Part shown: piece by piece, positions 35,427 to 45,569 of the stretch
Numbering within the stretch: the stretch's first letter is position 1
Layout of the letters: each line of letters opens with the position of its first letter
Source of the DNA: Tenacibaculum piscium
GTDB lineage: Bacteria > Bacteroidota > Bacteroidia > Flavobacteriales > Flavobacteriaceae
DNA: 64,000 nucleotides
NCBI RefSeq assembly: GCF_021390715.1
Contig: NZ_JAJGWT010000009.1
Coordinates: 1-64,000, forward strand
Direction: 5' to 3'
The notes under the pieces: generated by a model
Database searches by the model: none
Told to the model about the DNA's origin: nothing
What the model saw: the letters and a program-made list of their open reading frames with translations, nothing else
Translations under genes and position numbers: made by a program

Positions 35427-36287
35427 ATGGATAAAAAATCTAAAGACTTGCAATTACAATACGAAGGCTTTTTAAAAACACCTTTTCTATGGAACGGATT
35501 ATGGAATATAAAAGATGAAAAAAATATCTTTGACTTACAACAATTTGAAATAAATGCTACAAAAACAGCCTCTTTTTTAGTAGAAATTACAAAAATACCA
35601 CGCTTAGGAAAATTAGTCGAACGGTTTGTTTCTTTTGAATTTCAACAAGATAAACGCCTTAAAATATTAGTCGAAAACATCCAAATTCAACAAGAAAAAA
35701 TAACCCTTGGCGAACTAGATTGCTTACTTTTAAAAGATGAAAAACCAATTCATGTAGAAATAATTTATAAGTTTTATTTATATGATACTTCAGCAAGTAA
35801 TACAGAAATTGAACGCTGGATTGGTCCTAACAAACAAGATTCTCTAGTTCAAAAATTAACCAAACTTAAAGAAAAACAACTACCACTACTCTATTCTGAA
35901 GAATGTGAAAACTACTTAAAAACACTAAATTTAGAGGCTAAAAACATAGCACAGCAACTTTATTTTAAAGCACAATTATTTGTTCCATTAAAAGATTATG
36001 GAAAAGAATTTCATCAAAAAAACAACAAAAAATATTCTTTAATTAATACCGATTGTATTATCGGTTTTTATGTTACTTTACTTGAATTAAATCAATTTAA
36101 AGATTGTAAATTTTACATTCCAACAAAACATAATTGGCTCGTAACACCTCACACAAACATTAATTGGCATACTTTTAATGATTTTATTACAAAAATAACA
36201 CCCGTTTTAATAGACAAAAAATCGCCACTTTGTTGGTTGAAAAAAACAAATGGCGAATTATTGAAATTTTTTGTTATCTGGTGGTAA
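35427..36287 (+). CDS. DUF1853-family protein
   Basis: 286 aa soluble protein. The DUF1853 signature is visible as GELDCLLLKDEKPIHVEI (about 111-128), KFYLYDTS and RWIGPNKQDSLVQKLTKL (about 131-165). The GELD...HVE...K order and a final Trp-rich C-terminus resemble a PD-(D/E)XK-like nuclease core, but that is inference. It stands alone between repeats. Function unknown. Confidence 0.85.
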   Translation: MDKKSKDLQLQYEGFLKTPFLWNGLWNIKDEKNIFDLQQFEINATKTASFLVEITKIPRLGKLVERFVSFEFQQDKRLKILVENIQIQQEKITLGELDCLLLKDEKPIHVEIIYKFYLYDTSASNTEIERWIGPNKQDSLVQKLTKLKEKQLPLLYSEECENYLKTLNLEAKNIAQQLYFKAQLFVPLKDYGKEFHQKNNKKYSLINTDCIIGFYVTLLELNQFKDCKFYIPTKHNWLVTPHTNINWHTFNDFITKITPVLIDKKSPLCWLKKTNGELLKFFVIWW

Positions 36288-36330
36288 CTGCCTATTTAAA
36301 ATATAAAAATAGTCTTTCAAGCAAAAAACC

Positions 36331-36413
36331 CTAGCCCCGATTGAAGCAATTGTTTGAGCTCCTTTTTTGATTTTTCTTCAAAAAAGAGCGAGTGCGGAAA
36401 GCGGGAAATAGCT
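36331..36413 (+). repeat. 83-bp flavobacterial intergenic repeat, copy 1
   Basis: Begins CTAGCCCCGATTGAAGCAAT and ends GCGGGAAATAGCT, with an inner AAAAAAGAGC / GAGCTCC stem. A nearly identical copy lies inverted at 54448-54530. Its ends are partly complementary (TAGCCCCG / CGGGAAATAGCT). It is a REP-like unit. Confidence 0.9.
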
Positions 36414-36427
36414 CCAAAAAATAATCG

Positions 36428-37345
36428 CTAAAAACTCCCTTTTTTAGGAAGAACTTTTACCAATCTTTTTCTTGATGTTATAAAATAAACACCCGTTAAA
36501 AGTACCATAGAAGCAATAACCGATTGTAGCGTTAACGTTTCATCTAACAATGCCCAACCTAAAAATAACGCTATTATCGGGTTTACATACGCCGATGTTG
36601 CAACCTTTTCAGTAGCCACAACTTTTAACAAATAATTAAAAGACGTAAAAGCAACAATACTTCCCAAAATAATTAAAAATAACATCGCTCCCTGAGTTTT
36701 TTGTGACCAATTTAAAGGCGATGTCCACGTTTCTTTAAAAACTAAACTCGATATCGCCAATATAAAACCTGCGACTAACATCTGATAACCTGTGCTTACT
36801 AAATGATTTTTTGGTAAATCAGCTTTTGATACAAATACACTTCCGTAACTCCAACTCAAAACACACGTTAAAATCATGAAAATCCCTAAAACACTGCCTT
36901 CTGAAGTAGTGATTTCCTGCTGACTAACCAATAAATACATCCCTATTAAACCTAATAAAACACCTATCATTGATTTTTTTTGCAATCTTTTCCCGTCAAT
37001 TAAACGCAGTAAAAATAACACAAATAACGGTTGTGTCGAAGCTAATAAAGCCGCAAAACCACTATCGACATATTTTAATGCCCAGACAAAAACACCGTTT
37101 CCATACACCAAAAATAAAAACCCTGCAATTCCTGAATTTACAAACTGATTCTTAGTGATTTTTAACGATAATTTCATAGATTTAGCCAGTATCATAATTA
37201 AAATTCCCGCTATTGAAAAACGTATCGACGCTAAAAATAATGGCGAAATTTCTGTTACCGCTATTTTATTAAACAAATAGGTAGAACCCCATATAATGTA
37301 TATCGAAAAAAAAGCAGCTATAATTAAAAATTTTGAATTTTTCAT
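36428..37345 (-). CDS. EamA/DMT-family transporter
   Basis: 305 aa inner-membrane protein with ten hydrophobic segments in two EamA repeats. Repeat 1 begins FFSIYIIWGSTYLFNKIA (about 13-30) and repeat 2 GIFMILTCVLSWSYGSVFV (about 150-168). The C-terminal helix is ATSAYVNPIIALFLGWALLDE. The family exports amino acids, drugs or metabolites; the substrate cannot be told. Leftward single gene. Confidence 0.92.
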   Translation of the reverse strand: MKNSKFLIIAAFFSIYIIWGSTYLFNKIAVTEISPLFLASIRFSIAGILIMILAKSMKLSLKITKNQFVNSGIAGFLFLVYGNGVFVWALKYVDSGFAALLASTQPLFVLFLLRLIDGKRLQKKSMIGVLLGLIGMYLLVSQQEITTSEGSVLGIFMILTCVLSWSYGSVFVSKADLPKNHLVSTGYQMLVAGFILAISSLVFKETWTSPLNWSQKTQGAMLFLIILGSIVAFTSFNYLLKVVATEKVATSAYVNPIIALFLGWALLDETLTLQSVIASMVLLTGVYFITSRKRLVKVLPKKGSF

Positions 37346-37443
37346 CTTTTGAATATTTTAAATATTTTTCACATAAAATAAACTATTATTTGAATTTTTC
37401 AGAAAAAAAATAAAAATATTTTTAGTTGATAAAATTTAACAAA

Positions 37444-38100
37444 TTATACTTTTGAAAGTGCTTTAATTGTGTCCGAAAAAAGTATGGTTTCCCTTGGTTT
37501 TAATGCTGAAATATTTTTCATCGCTGCTGCTATTGTTTCTGCTTTTATATTTTTATATTTCGCCAATTTCCCTATTAAAAAAGGATTGATTATTCGGGCA
37601 ATACAATTCCCTAAATCTTCCGCAAAACGAGTTTCAGTACGATTTCCTTTAATTAAAGAAGGACGTAAAATATAGGTGTTTTTAATATTTTGAGCTAAAA
37701 CAGCTTGCTCCATTTCACCTTTTGTTTTATTATAAAAAACACTACTTTTTTCATTCGCTCCCATAGCTGATATTACGACAAAAAAAGGAATATCATTTTC
37801 TTTGGATAATTTTGCAGCAGCAACAGGAATACCGTAATCAATGTTTTTATAACGTGTTTTATCTTTCGTTTTTTTCGCTGTAGTGCCGATACAACAATAT
37901 ACCTCATCAGCAAAAAAATCTTCTTTAAAATTTTCTAACAACAGTAAATCACCTATAAACTCTTTTACTTTTAGCGACGCTTTTCCTGTTGATTTTCTTG
38001 TAAAAACTTTAATCGTTTTGTAATTTTCATCGGCGATTAACTTATCTAATAACAAACCTCCTGTTAATCCTGTTGCTCCTAATATAATTGCTGTTTTCAT
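37444..38100 (-). CDS. NAD(P)H-binding atypical short-chain dehydrogenase-like protein
   Basis: 218 aa Rossmann protein with N-terminal ILGATGLTGGLLLDKLI (6-22), the SDR-a5/HTATIP2-like GATGLTG form. It also has DEVYCCIGTTAKKT, VVISAMGANEKSSVFYNKTKGEME (SDR-like Ser/Tyr/Lys region split over two strands) and LRPSLIKGNRTETR. It probably binds NADPH; the substrate is unknown. It precedes the EamA gene by about 100 bp in the same direction. Confidence 0.88.
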   Translation of the reverse strand: MKTAIILGATGLTGGLLLDKLIADENYKTIKVFTRKSTGKASLKVKEFIGDLLLLENFKEDFFADEVYCCIGTTAKKTKDKTRYKNIDYGIPVAAAKLSKENDIPFFVVISAMGANEKSSVFYNKTKGEMEQAVLAQNIKNTYILRPSLIKGNRTETRFAEDLGNCIARIINPFLIGKLAKYKNIKAETIAAAMKNISALKPRETILFSDTIKALSKV

Positions 38101-38156
38101 CTTTCTTATTGCTTAAAATTAATTGAAAATTATTTTAAAGATATTATTTACACAAA

Positions 38157-38182
38157 AAAACCACCAATATTTGGTGGTTTTT
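38157..38182 (-). terminator. Terminator of the his/methyltransferase transcript
   Basis: AAAACCACCAA against TTGGTGGTTTT with loop TAT, and T run on the leftward side. It is 42 bp after the methyltransferase stop. No strong terminator is seen between hisIE and the methyltransferase gene. Confidence 0.8.
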
Positions 38183-38223
38183 AAGATACTATTTTAAAAT
38201 GAACTTTCGTACTATTTTTATTT

Positions 38224-39375
38224 TTATACAAGTGTTTCTAAATAATGACTTTCAATAGCATACGCTTCTTTTAAACCTGCTATTTTAGCATCAATTTTAG
38301 ATATATCGTTCTTTTTTATTGATTTACTTGCTACTAACATTACATTTTTACGCGTATGTTCGTTACTTATAAATTCAAAAACTTTGGTATTATAATTACT
38401 TTTTTCTAAAATTAACGCACGAATCGTATCTGTAACCATTTCAAACTGACGTTCTTTAAAAATTCCGTATTTTAATAACGGGCTTTCTTGCTCTTTTCCT
38501 TTTACTTGCTGACGAATTTGTTTATGACAACAAGGCGCACAAATAATCAGTTCTGCTTTTGCTGATAATCCTTTATAAATAGCATCATCAGTAGCCGTAT
38601 CACAAGCGTGTAATGCTATTAAAATATCAATTTTATTGTTATCATATTCTTGAATTGGCTGTGCTACAAATGATAAATTAGTAAATGCCGATTTTTCAGC
38701 AACATCATTACAATAATCTACCAATTCTTTACGTAATTCGATACCTGTAACCGTTGCGCTGTATTTTTTTTGATTTACTAAATAATCGTACAAAGCAAAT
38801 GTTAAATAGCCTTTACCCGATCCCATATCAACAATATTAATATGTTTTGGTAATTTTGTCGATTTTAATAAGCCTTCAATAATTTCTAAATACTTATTAA
38901 TTTGACGATATTTATCTGCCATTTTATGAATAACCTTTCCTTCTTTGTCGGTAATTCCTAAATGATGTAAATAACTTCCTGCTTCGGCTAAACGCTCTTT
39001 TGGTTTATCGTGTGTTTCGGGTAATTTATGCTTAAAACTAGCGGCATTTACTCGATAAGAAACTAGTTTTCTTTTAGATATAAATATCAATAAATCTTTA
39101 GATAATGTAAACAACGTTGCTGCTCTAAAATTATCCATCAATAAAATTTCTATTTCGGTAATAGCTTCAGAAATCGTATAATTTTTAACCTTATCATTTG
39201 TATTATAATGATACGTAAATTGAAACATTTCTGTTTCTTTTATTTTTACCAAACGAACATATACATTTGGCAATCCATCACTTTTTTTGATAGGTTTACT
39301 TAACGTTAGTTTTACAAAATTAGCTTCTAAAACGCTTTCGTTTAAGGTATCTTTTAATTGTTGAAATTCATTCAT
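38224..39375 (-). CDS. Class I SAM-dependent methyltransferase
   Basis: 383 aa. SAM motif I is NIVDMGSGKGYLTFALYDYL (about 180-199), followed by TGIELRKELVDYCN and DILIALHACDTATD (post-motif acidic residue). The next block CAPCCHKQIRQQV is cysteine-rich. It resembles the GSTCD/Rrp8-like methyltransferases found across Bacteroidota; the target is unknown. It starts 23 bp after hisIE, so it is probably read from the his promoter, although no link to histidine synthesis is evident. Confidence 0.88.
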   Translation of the reverse strand: MNEFQQLKDTLNESVLEANFVKLTLSKPIKKSDGLPNVYVRLVKIKETEMFQFTYHYNTNDKVKNYTISEAITEIEILLMDNFRAATLFTLSKDLLIFISKRKLVSYRVNAASFKHKLPETHDKPKERLAEAGSYLHHLGITDKEGKVIHKMADKYRQINKYLEIIEGLLKSTKLPKHINIVDMGSGKGYLTFALYDYLVNQKKYSATVTGIELRKELVDYCNDVAEKSAFTNLSFVAQPIQEYDNNKIDILIALHACDTATDDAIYKGLSAKAELIICAPCCHKQIRQQVKGKEQESPLLKYGIFKERQFEMVTDTIRALILEKSNYNTKVFEFISNEHTRKNVMLVASKSIKKNDISKIDAKIAGLKEAYAIESHYLETLV

Positions 39376-39398
39376 TTTGCAAAAATACTATAAATCAT

Positions 39399-39983
39399 TT
39401 AATTCCTTTCTTTTAAAACTGCTTCAATTTCACTTAACGTAAAACCTTTTGCTTTTAAAAGAATTACAATATGATAAAATAAATCGGCAGCTTCATTTTT
39501 AAATAAATCAGCATCATTATCTTTTGCTTCAATAACAAGCTCTACAGCTTCTTCTCCAACTTTTTGAGCAACTTTATTAATTCCTCTTTTATACAATTTA
39601 TTTGTATATGAAGTTGGATGATCCGTATCAATTCTATCAGAAACAATACGTTCTAATTCATATAAAAAACCTTTTGGAGTTTCATCTGCAAAGCAAGAAG
39701 TCGTTCCTTTATGACAAGTTGGTCCTGCTGGTATTGCTTTTATTAAAATAGTATCGTTATCGCAATCGATTTGAATATCTTTTACTTCTAAAAAATTACC
39801 AGACTCTTCGCCTTTTGTCCATAACCTACTTTTGCTTCTGCTAAAAAAAGTAACTTTTTCAGTTTCTTTTGTCTTTAAAAAAGCTTCCTCATTCATATAC
39901 CCTAACATTAAAACTTGTAATGTGGTATCATTCTGAATTATTACAGGTACTAAACCGTCTCCTTTTGTAAAATCTATATTCAT
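39399..39983 (-). CDS. hisIE: Phosphoribosyl-AMP cyclohydrolase / phosphoribosyl-ATP pyrophosphatase
   Basis: 194 aa bifunctional protein. The cyclohydrolase half has [26 protein letters not shown] and CHKGTTSCF (zinc and Mg2+ ligands). The C-terminal half (about 105-194) is the pyrophosphohydrolase, with [13 protein letters not shown] and [14 protein letters not shown]. It performs the second and third steps of histidine synthesis. The start overlaps hisF by 4 bp (ATGA), so translation is coupled. Last his gene. Confidence 0.97.
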   Translation of the reverse strand: MNIDFTKGDGLVPVIIQNDTTLQVLMLGYMNEEAFLKTKETEKVTFFSRSKSRLWTKGEESGNFLEVKDIQIDCDNDTILIKAIPAGPTCHKGTTSCFADETPKGFLYELERIVSDRIDTDHPTSYTNKLYKRGINKVAQKVGEEAVELVIEAKDNDADLFKNEAADLFYHIVILLKAKGFTLSEIEAVLKERN

Positions 39984-40732
39984 CGTACTGGTATATTTTG
40001 TTCTTTTAAGTATTGTTTAAGTTGTGGTACTGGTATTTCAGCAAAATGAAAAATACTTGCTGCTAAACCTGCACTAGCTTGTGTTTTGGTAAAAACATCT
40101 TTAAAATGGACTTCTTTACCTGCTCCTCCTGATGCTATAACTGGAATATTAATTGCACTACTTACAGAGTTAGTTATATCAATTGAAAAACCTGCCTTAG
40201 TTCCATCACTATTCATCGAAGTTAGTAAAATTTCACCTGCTCCTAATTTTTCTGCTTCTTTAGCCCAAGCAACTGTTTCTAATTCAGTTTCGTTAGTACC
40301 TCCTTTTGTAAATACTTTCCATGTATCATTTACATGTTTTGTATCAATAGCAACCACCACAAACTGACTTCCAAATCTGTTTTTTAAATCGGTAATTAAC
40401 TGCGGATTTTTTACTGCCGATGAATTAATACTCACTTTATCTGCACCTGCTTTTATTAAAGCTAATGCATCATCAACAGTACTAATTCCACCTCCAACAG
40501 TAAAAGGAATGTTTATTTCTTGTGCTATTTTTTCAACTAAATCAACTAGTGTTTTTCTGTTTTCTAGAGTAGCTGTAATATCTAAAAATACTAATTCGTC
40601 AGCGCCATCTTTTACATATTGTTTAGCTAATTCTATCGGATCACCAGCGTCTTTAATATCAACAAAATTAACACCTTTTACAGTTCTTCCGTTTTTAATA
40701 TCTAAACAAGGTATTATTCTTTTTTTTAACAT
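39980..40732 (-). CDS. hisF: Imidazole glycerol phosphate synthase, cyclase subunit
   Basis: 250 aa TIM barrel with N-terminal [19 protein letters not shown] (catalytic Asp11) and the mid-barrel [11 protein letters not shown] (Asp131-like). Two phosphate-binding loops are GGGIST and ASGGAG. It uses ammonia from HisH to form IGP and AICAR. It overlaps hisA by 7 bp and hisIE by 4 bp. Confidence 0.98.
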   Translation of the reverse strand: MLKKRIIPCLDIKNGRTVKGVNFVDIKDAGDPIELAKQYVKDGADELVFLDITATLENRKTLVDLVEKIAQEINIPFTVGGGISTVDDALALIKAGADKVSINSSAVKNPQLITDLKNRFGSQFVVVAIDTKHVNDTWKVFTKGGTNETELETVAWAKEAEKLGAGEILLTSMNSDGTKAGFSIDITNSVSSAINIPVIASGGAGKEVHFKDVFTKTQASAGLAASIFHFAEIPVPQLKQYLKEQNIPVR

Positions 40733-41439
40733 AGCTTTTGTAATTCTTTTAAGCTGATATAACCTTCGTAAATAGCTTTTCCTAAAATAGCGCCTTCACA
40801 ACCTATTTCTTTCAACTCTATTAAATCGTCAATACTAGCAACACCTCCACTAGCAATTAAATTTACATCGCTTTTACTTAAAATTTCTTTATATAAATCT
40901 ACAGAAGCACCTTGTAACATTCCATCTTTAGCAACATCTGTACAAATAGTGTTTTTTACACCTATTTGTTCGTACTGTTTTATAAAGTCAACAACATCTA
41001 CTTCTGATGTTTCTAACCAACCATGAGTTGCTATTTTTCTGTTGATACAATCGGCACCTAAAATAATTTTATCGCTACCATATTTAGTTAACCATCCTGT
41101 AAAAATATCAGGATTTTTAACAGCAATACTACCTCCAGTTATTTGACTAGCTCCGTTTTCAAAAGCAATACGTAAATCTTCATCAGATTTTAATCCACCA
41201 CCAAAATCAATTTTTAAATTAGTTTTAGCTGCAATTTGTTCTAATATTTTATAATTTACAATATGTTGCGATTTAGCACCATCTAAATCTACTAAATGTA
41301 AATACTCAATTCCGTTGTCTTCAAATTCTTTGGCTACTTCAACAGGATTTTCGTTATATATTTTTTTGGTTGCGTAATCACCTTTTGTTAAGCGTACACA
41401 TTTTCCATCAATAATATCTATGGCAGGTATAATTCTCAT
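40726..41439 (-). CDS. hisA: Phosphoribosylformimino-AICAR ribotide isomerase
   Basis: 237 aa TIM barrel with [18 protein letters not shown] (catalytic Asp8), [28 protein letters not shown] and [12 protein letters not shown]. It catalyses the Amadori rearrangement of ProFAR to PRFAR. It lies between hisH (9-bp gap) and hisF (overlap). Confidence 0.98.
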   Translation of the reverse strand: MRIIPAIDIIDGKCVRLTKGDYATKKIYNENPVEVAKEFEDNGIEYLHLVDLDGAKSQHIVNYKILEQIAAKTNLKIDFGGGLKSDEDLRIAFENGASQITGGSIAVKNPDIFTGWLTKYGSDKIILGADCINRKIATHGWLETSEVDVVDFIKQYEQIGVKNTICTDVAKDGMLQGASVDLYKEILSKSDVNLIASGGVASIDDLIELKEIGCEGAILGKAIYEGYISLKELQKLC

Positions 41440-41448
41440 TTTCTTATT

Positions 41449-42045
41449 TTATAATTCTAAAAAGTTTTTCAATAAATTTTCACCAATACTTGCTGATTTT
41501 TCTGGGTGAAATTGCATCGCATAAAAATTATCCTTTTGCATAATTGAACTAAATGGCTGTATATAATTACAGGTTGCTATGGTTTGCTCACAAACTTCTG
41601 CATAATATCCGTGTACGTAATATACATCATCATTACTATTTAAATTTTTGATGATTTTTGATGATTTAATTTCAGCAACTTTAATTTCTGAAAAGTTATT
41701 CCATCCCATGTGTGGTACTTTTTCTAAAGGCGGAAACTTTTTTGTAACCGTATTAAAAATACCTAAACATTTTGTATCTCCTTCTTCTGAAGACATTCCC
41801 ATAAGTTGTAATCCTAAACAGATACCTAATACGGGTTGGGTTAGCGATACTAAAAGTTCGTCTAATTTACGTTCTTTTAAATATGCCATTGCCGAACTAG
41901 CTTCGCCAACACCAGGAAAAATTACTTTATCGGCTTGTTGTATTTCAGCAGGGTTATCTGTTATAATACTATCGTACCCTAAACGAGTAATAGCATTTTG
42001 AACAGAGCGTATATTACCTGCATTGTATTTTATAATTGCAATCAT
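41449..42045 (-). CDS. hisH: Imidazole glycerol phosphate synthase, glutaminase subunit
   Basis: 198 aa class I glutamine amidotransferase. The nucleophile cysteine is in PVLGICLGLQLMG (about Cys77), and the His-Glu pair is in AMQFHPEKS near the C-terminus. Start IAIIKYNAGNIRSVQNAI is typical. It supplies ammonia to HisF. Confidence 0.97.
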   Translation of the reverse strand: MIAIIKYNAGNIRSVQNAITRLGYDSIITDNPAEIQQADKVIFPGVGEASSAMAYLKERKLDELLVSLTQPVLGICLGLQLMGMSSEEGDTKCLGIFNTVTKKFPPLEKVPHMGWNNFSEIKVAEIKSSKIIKNLNSNDDVYYVHGYYAEVCEQTIATCNYIQPFSSIMQKDNFYAMQFHPEKSASIGENLLKNFLEL

Positions 42046-42057
42046 ATTAATTATGAA

Positions 42058-43191
42058 TTATAGCGTTCCTTTGGTTGATGGTAAAATCATTTTACTACTA
42101 TCTCTTTTTACAGCAACTTTTATTGCTTTTGCAAATGTTTTAAAAATAGCTTCAATTTTATGGTGTTCATTATCACCTTCAGCTTTTATATTTAAATTAC
42201 ATTTTGCGCCATCGGTAAATGATTTAAAAAAGTGAAAAAACATTTCTGTTGGCATTTTACCTACCATTTCTCTTTTAAAATCTGCTTCCCAAACTAACCA
42301 ATTTCTACCTCCAAAATCGATAGCTACTTGCGCTAAACAATCATCCATTGGCAAACAAAAACCGTAACGTTCTATTCCTAATTTATTACCTAAAGCTTTG
42401 TTAAAAACTTCACCTAAAGCAATAGCAGTGTCTTCAATTGTGTGATGTTCATCAACTTCTAAATCTCCTTTCACTTGAATATCTAAATCCATTTGCCCAT
42501 GACGTGCAATTTGATCTAACATATGATCGAAAAAATCAATTCCTGTACTAATCTTACTTTTACCTGTTCCATCAAGATTTAATTTAATATCAATCTTAGT
42601 TTCATTGGTATTTCTAACAATTGCAGATGTTCTTTCTTCTAGTTTTAAGAACTCATAAATAGCATTCCAATCGCTACTTTCTAAGGCGATAAAATCATCT
42701 AATTCACTTCTTTTAACGGTAATTTCATCAGTACCTAAAAAAGTTTCATCATTTATATAAATCCCTTTTGCTCCTAAGTTCTTTGCTAACTCAACATCTG
42801 TTAAACGGTCACCAATAACAAATGAATTTGCTAAGTCATATTCTTCCGAAAAAAACTTTGTTAACAAACCTGTATTTGGTTTTCTTGTAGGCTGATTATC
42901 TTTAGCAAAAGTGACATCAATAATTTCTTCTGAAAAAACAATTCCTTCTTCAGCCAATGTACGCATTACAAATTTATGTACAGGCCAAAAAGTATCTTCT
43001 GGATACACTTCTGTTCCTAATCCATCTTGATTTGTAACTAAAACCAATTCGAAATCTAATTCTTTAGCTATTTTGCTTAATCCTTGAAATACCTTCGGAT
43101 AAAAGGCTAATTTTTCGAATGAATCTGTTTGTTCGTCTGCTGGTTCTTTAATTAAAGTTCCGTCTCTATCTATAAATAATACTTTTTTCAT
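42058..43191 (-). CDS. hisB: Bifunctional histidinol-phosphatase / imidazoleglycerol-phosphate dehydratase
   Basis: 377 aa. The N-terminal HAD phosphatase has the motif FIDRDGTLI (6-14) and KPNTGLL...[17 protein letters not shown]. The C-terminal dehydratase (about 185-377) has the duplicated metal-binding motifs [13 protein letters not shown] and [15 protein letters not shown], plus [11 protein letters not shown] and [14 protein letters not shown]. It performs the sixth and eighth steps of the pathway, as in enterobacterial HisB. Confidence 0.97.
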   Translation of the reverse strand: MKKVLFIDRDGTLIKEPADEQTDSFEKLAFYPKVFQGLSKIAKELDFELVLVTNQDGLGTEVYPEDTFWPVHKFVMRTLAEEGIVFSEEIIDVTFAKDNQPTRKPNTGLLTKFFSEEYDLANSFVIGDRLTDVELAKNLGAKGIYINDETFLGTDEITVKRSELDDFIALESSDWNAIYEFLKLEERTSAIVRNTNETKIDIKLNLDGTGKSKISTGIDFFDHMLDQIARHGQMDLDIQVKGDLEVDEHHTIEDTAIALGEVFNKALGNKLGIERYGFCLPMDDCLAQVAIDFGGRNWLVWEADFKREMVGKMPTEMFFHFFKSFTDGAKCNLNIKAEGDNEHHKIEAIFKTFAKAIKVAVKRDSSKMILPSTKGTL

Positions 43192-43244
43192 GTGCTGATT
43201 TTTAATAAAAATACTCCGTTAATTTATTTTTGAAGTGATTATTA

Positions 43245-44276
43245 TTAAATTGATTTTAATGCTGTGATTAATCGTTTATTTTCGTCTATACTTCCTACCG
43301 TAATTCGTAAACAGTTATCTACTAACGTATTTCTGTTTCTTGTAATTATTTTATCGGCTACTAATTTATTGTAAATTACATTTGCATCCGTTACTTCTAT
43401 CAGAATAAAATTAGCTTCGGTAGGATATATTTTTTTAACTAATTTAATATCGCTTAACGCTTTTATCAACGTTTCTTTTTCGTTGATAATACTATTTTTA
43501 TTGATTTCAAACTCGTCTAAATTACCTAACGATTTCAGCACCGCTTCTTGATTTAAAGTACTAACATTATAAGGTGGTTTTACTTTATTATACAAATCGA
43601 TAACCGCTGAATTTGCGTACGCCACTCCTACTCTAGCCCCAGCTAAACCCCAAGCTTTGCTAAAAGTTTGGCTTACAATTAAATTTGGATATTTCTCTAA
43701 TTTAGTACTATAAGAAGCTCTTGAACTAAAATCAATATAAGCTTCATCAATTAGTACTACTCCATTAAAATTCTCCAATATATATTCAATCGTTTCATCA
43801 TCGAAACAATTACCCGTTGGATTATTTGGCGAACAAATAAATATAATTTTCACTTCTTCCATATCTAAATATGGTTGTAGTTGATTTAAATTTATTTGAA
43901 AATCATTTAATAACGGTTGTTTAATCAACTCAACATCATTAATACCTGCAGAAACATCGTACATACCATAAGTAGGCGAAAATGTTAAGGCTTTATCTTT
44001 TCCTGGTTCACAGAAAATTCTGAATGCTAAATCAATTACTTCATCACTACCATTTCCTATAAATATTTGATTTTCATCAACTTTCTTAAGTACTGATAAT
44101 CGTTCTTTAATTTTTATTTGCCTAGGATCTGGATACCTATTTAATGTTCCAAAAGGGTTTTCATTAGCATCTAAATATACTTCTGCAGCTCCTTTAAATT
44201 CATCTCTTGCTGATGAGTACGCCTTTAATTTCTGAATATTTGGGCGAACTATTTTATCTAAATTAAACATTTTCAA
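43245..44276 (-). CDS. hisC: Histidinol-phosphate aminotransferase
   Basis: 343 aa fold-type I PLP enzyme. The lysine is in VSQTFSKAWGLAGARVG (about 205-221). It also has LDANENPFG, CSPNNPTGN and LIDEAYIDFS. It overlaps hisD by 14 bp. The reaction is imidazole acetol phosphate to histidinol phosphate. Confidence 0.97.
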   Translation of the reverse strand: MKMFNLDKIVRPNIQKLKAYSSARDEFKGAAEVYLDANENPFGTLNRYPDPRQIKIKERLSVLKKVDENQIFIGNGSDEVIDLAFRIFCEPGKDKALTFSPTYGMYDVSAGINDVELIKQPLLNDFQINLNQLQPYLDMEEVKIIFICSPNNPTGNCFDDETIEYILENFNGVVLIDEAYIDFSSRASYSTKLEKYPNLIVSQTFSKAWGLAGARVGVAYANSAVIDLYNKVKPPYNVSTLNQEAVLKSLGNLDEFEINKNSIINEKETLIKALSDIKLVKKIYPTEANFILIEVTDANVIYNKLVADKIITRNRNTLVDNCLRITVGSIDENKRLITALKSI

Positions 44277-45552
44277 TATCTTTTAATCTTAAAGTAACAG
44301 CATTTTTGTGTGCTTGTAAACCTTCGGCTTCGGCCATTAATTCTATTGCTTTTCCGATAGTAGCTATTCCTTGTTTTGTTACTTCCTGAAAAGTAATTTT
44401 TTTGATAAAACTATCTAAAGAAACACCGCTATAATTTTTAGCATATCCGTTTGTTGGCAACGTGTGATTTGTACCACTTGCGTAATCACCTGCACTTTCA
44501 CAACTATAATTTCCTAAAAATACCGAACCTGCATTGATTATTTTATCAATATATATTGATGCATTTTCAGAAGCAATAATTAAATGTTCTGGTGCATATA
44601 CATTACTAAAGTCAATCATTTCATCTGAAGAATTTAAAACAACTACAAAACTGTTTTCTAATGCTTTTTCAGCTGTTTCTTTTCTCGGTAATTCTTTTAC
44701 TTGCTTCGCTACTTCGGCAAGTACATTTTCTGAAACCTCTAATGAAGTTGTTACTAAAACTGCTTGACTATCTGCTCCATGTTCTGCTTGCGATAATAAA
44801 TCAGCAGCTACAAATGCAGCATTTGATGTTTCATCAGCAATAACCAAAACTTCACTTGGTCCTGCTGGCATATCAATAGAAAGCCCTTCTTGCTGAACTA
44901 ATTCTTTCGCTTTTGTTACATACTGATTTCCTGGGCCTAATATTTTATACACACTAGGAATAGTTTCTGTACCGTACGCCATTGCTGCAATAGCCTGAGC
45001 TCCACCAACTTTAAAAATTTTGGTAACGCCAACTAATGCCGCCGTATATAAAATTGCAGGGTGAACTTTTCCTTCTTTATTTGGAGGCGTACACAATACG
45101 ATTTCTTTACAACCTGCTATTTTTGCAGGAATTGCTAGCATTAAAATTGTTGAAAATAACGGAGCAGAACCTCCAGGAATATACAAACCTACTTTTTCGA
45201 TAGCAACACTTTTACGCCAACAAGTAACACCTGCAGTAGTAACTACTTTTTTCTCTTCCTCTTTTTGAGAATTATGAAAAACTTCAATATTACTTTTTGC
45301 TAACTGAATTGCTTCTTTTAACTCCGAACTAACTAATTTATCAGCTTCTTCAATTTCTGTAGCTGTTACTTCGAAAGAAGAAATTGCTACTTTATCAAAT
45401 AATGCTGCATATTTTGTTAATGCTTCATTTTTATTTATTTTGACATCGTTTAAAACACTTTGAACAGTTTCTTGTAAACTATTTTCGTTAAAAGTTGCTC
45501 TTTTACAAAGAGATTTCCAATCTTTTCTTTGAGGATACTGTATAATCTTCAT
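44263..45552 (-). CDS. hisD: Histidinol dehydrogenase
   Basis: 429 aa zinc enzyme for the last two oxidations to histidine. Landmarks are VGLYIPGGSAPLFSTILM, GPGNQYVTKAKELVQ, DMPAGPSEVLVIAD, LLSQAEHGADSQAVLVT (zinc ligands Gln/His) and the C-terminal GDYASGTNHTLPT. It lies 17 bp after hisG. Confidence 0.98.
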   Translation of the reverse strand: MKIIQYPQRKDWKSLCKRATFNENSLQETVQSVLNDVKINKNEALTKYAALFDKVAISSFEVTATEIEEADKLVSSELKEAIQLAKSNIEVFHNSQKEEEKKVVTTAGVTCWRKSVAIEKVGLYIPGGSAPLFSTILMLAIPAKIAGCKEIVLCTPPNKEGKVHPAILYTAALVGVTKIFKVGGAQAIAAMAYGTETIPSVYKILGPGNQYVTKAKELVQQEGLSIDMPAGPSEVLVIADETSNAAFVAADLLSQAEHGADSQAVLVTTSLEVSENVLAEVAKQVKELPRKETAEKALENSFVVVLNSSDEMIDFSNVYAPEHLIIASENASIYIDKIINAGSVFLGNYSCESAGDYASGTNHTLPTNGYAKNYSGVSLDSFIKKITFQEVTKQGIATIGKAIELMAEAEGLQAHKNAVTLRLKDIENV

Positions 45553-45569
45553 TTTGTTATCTTTGCTTT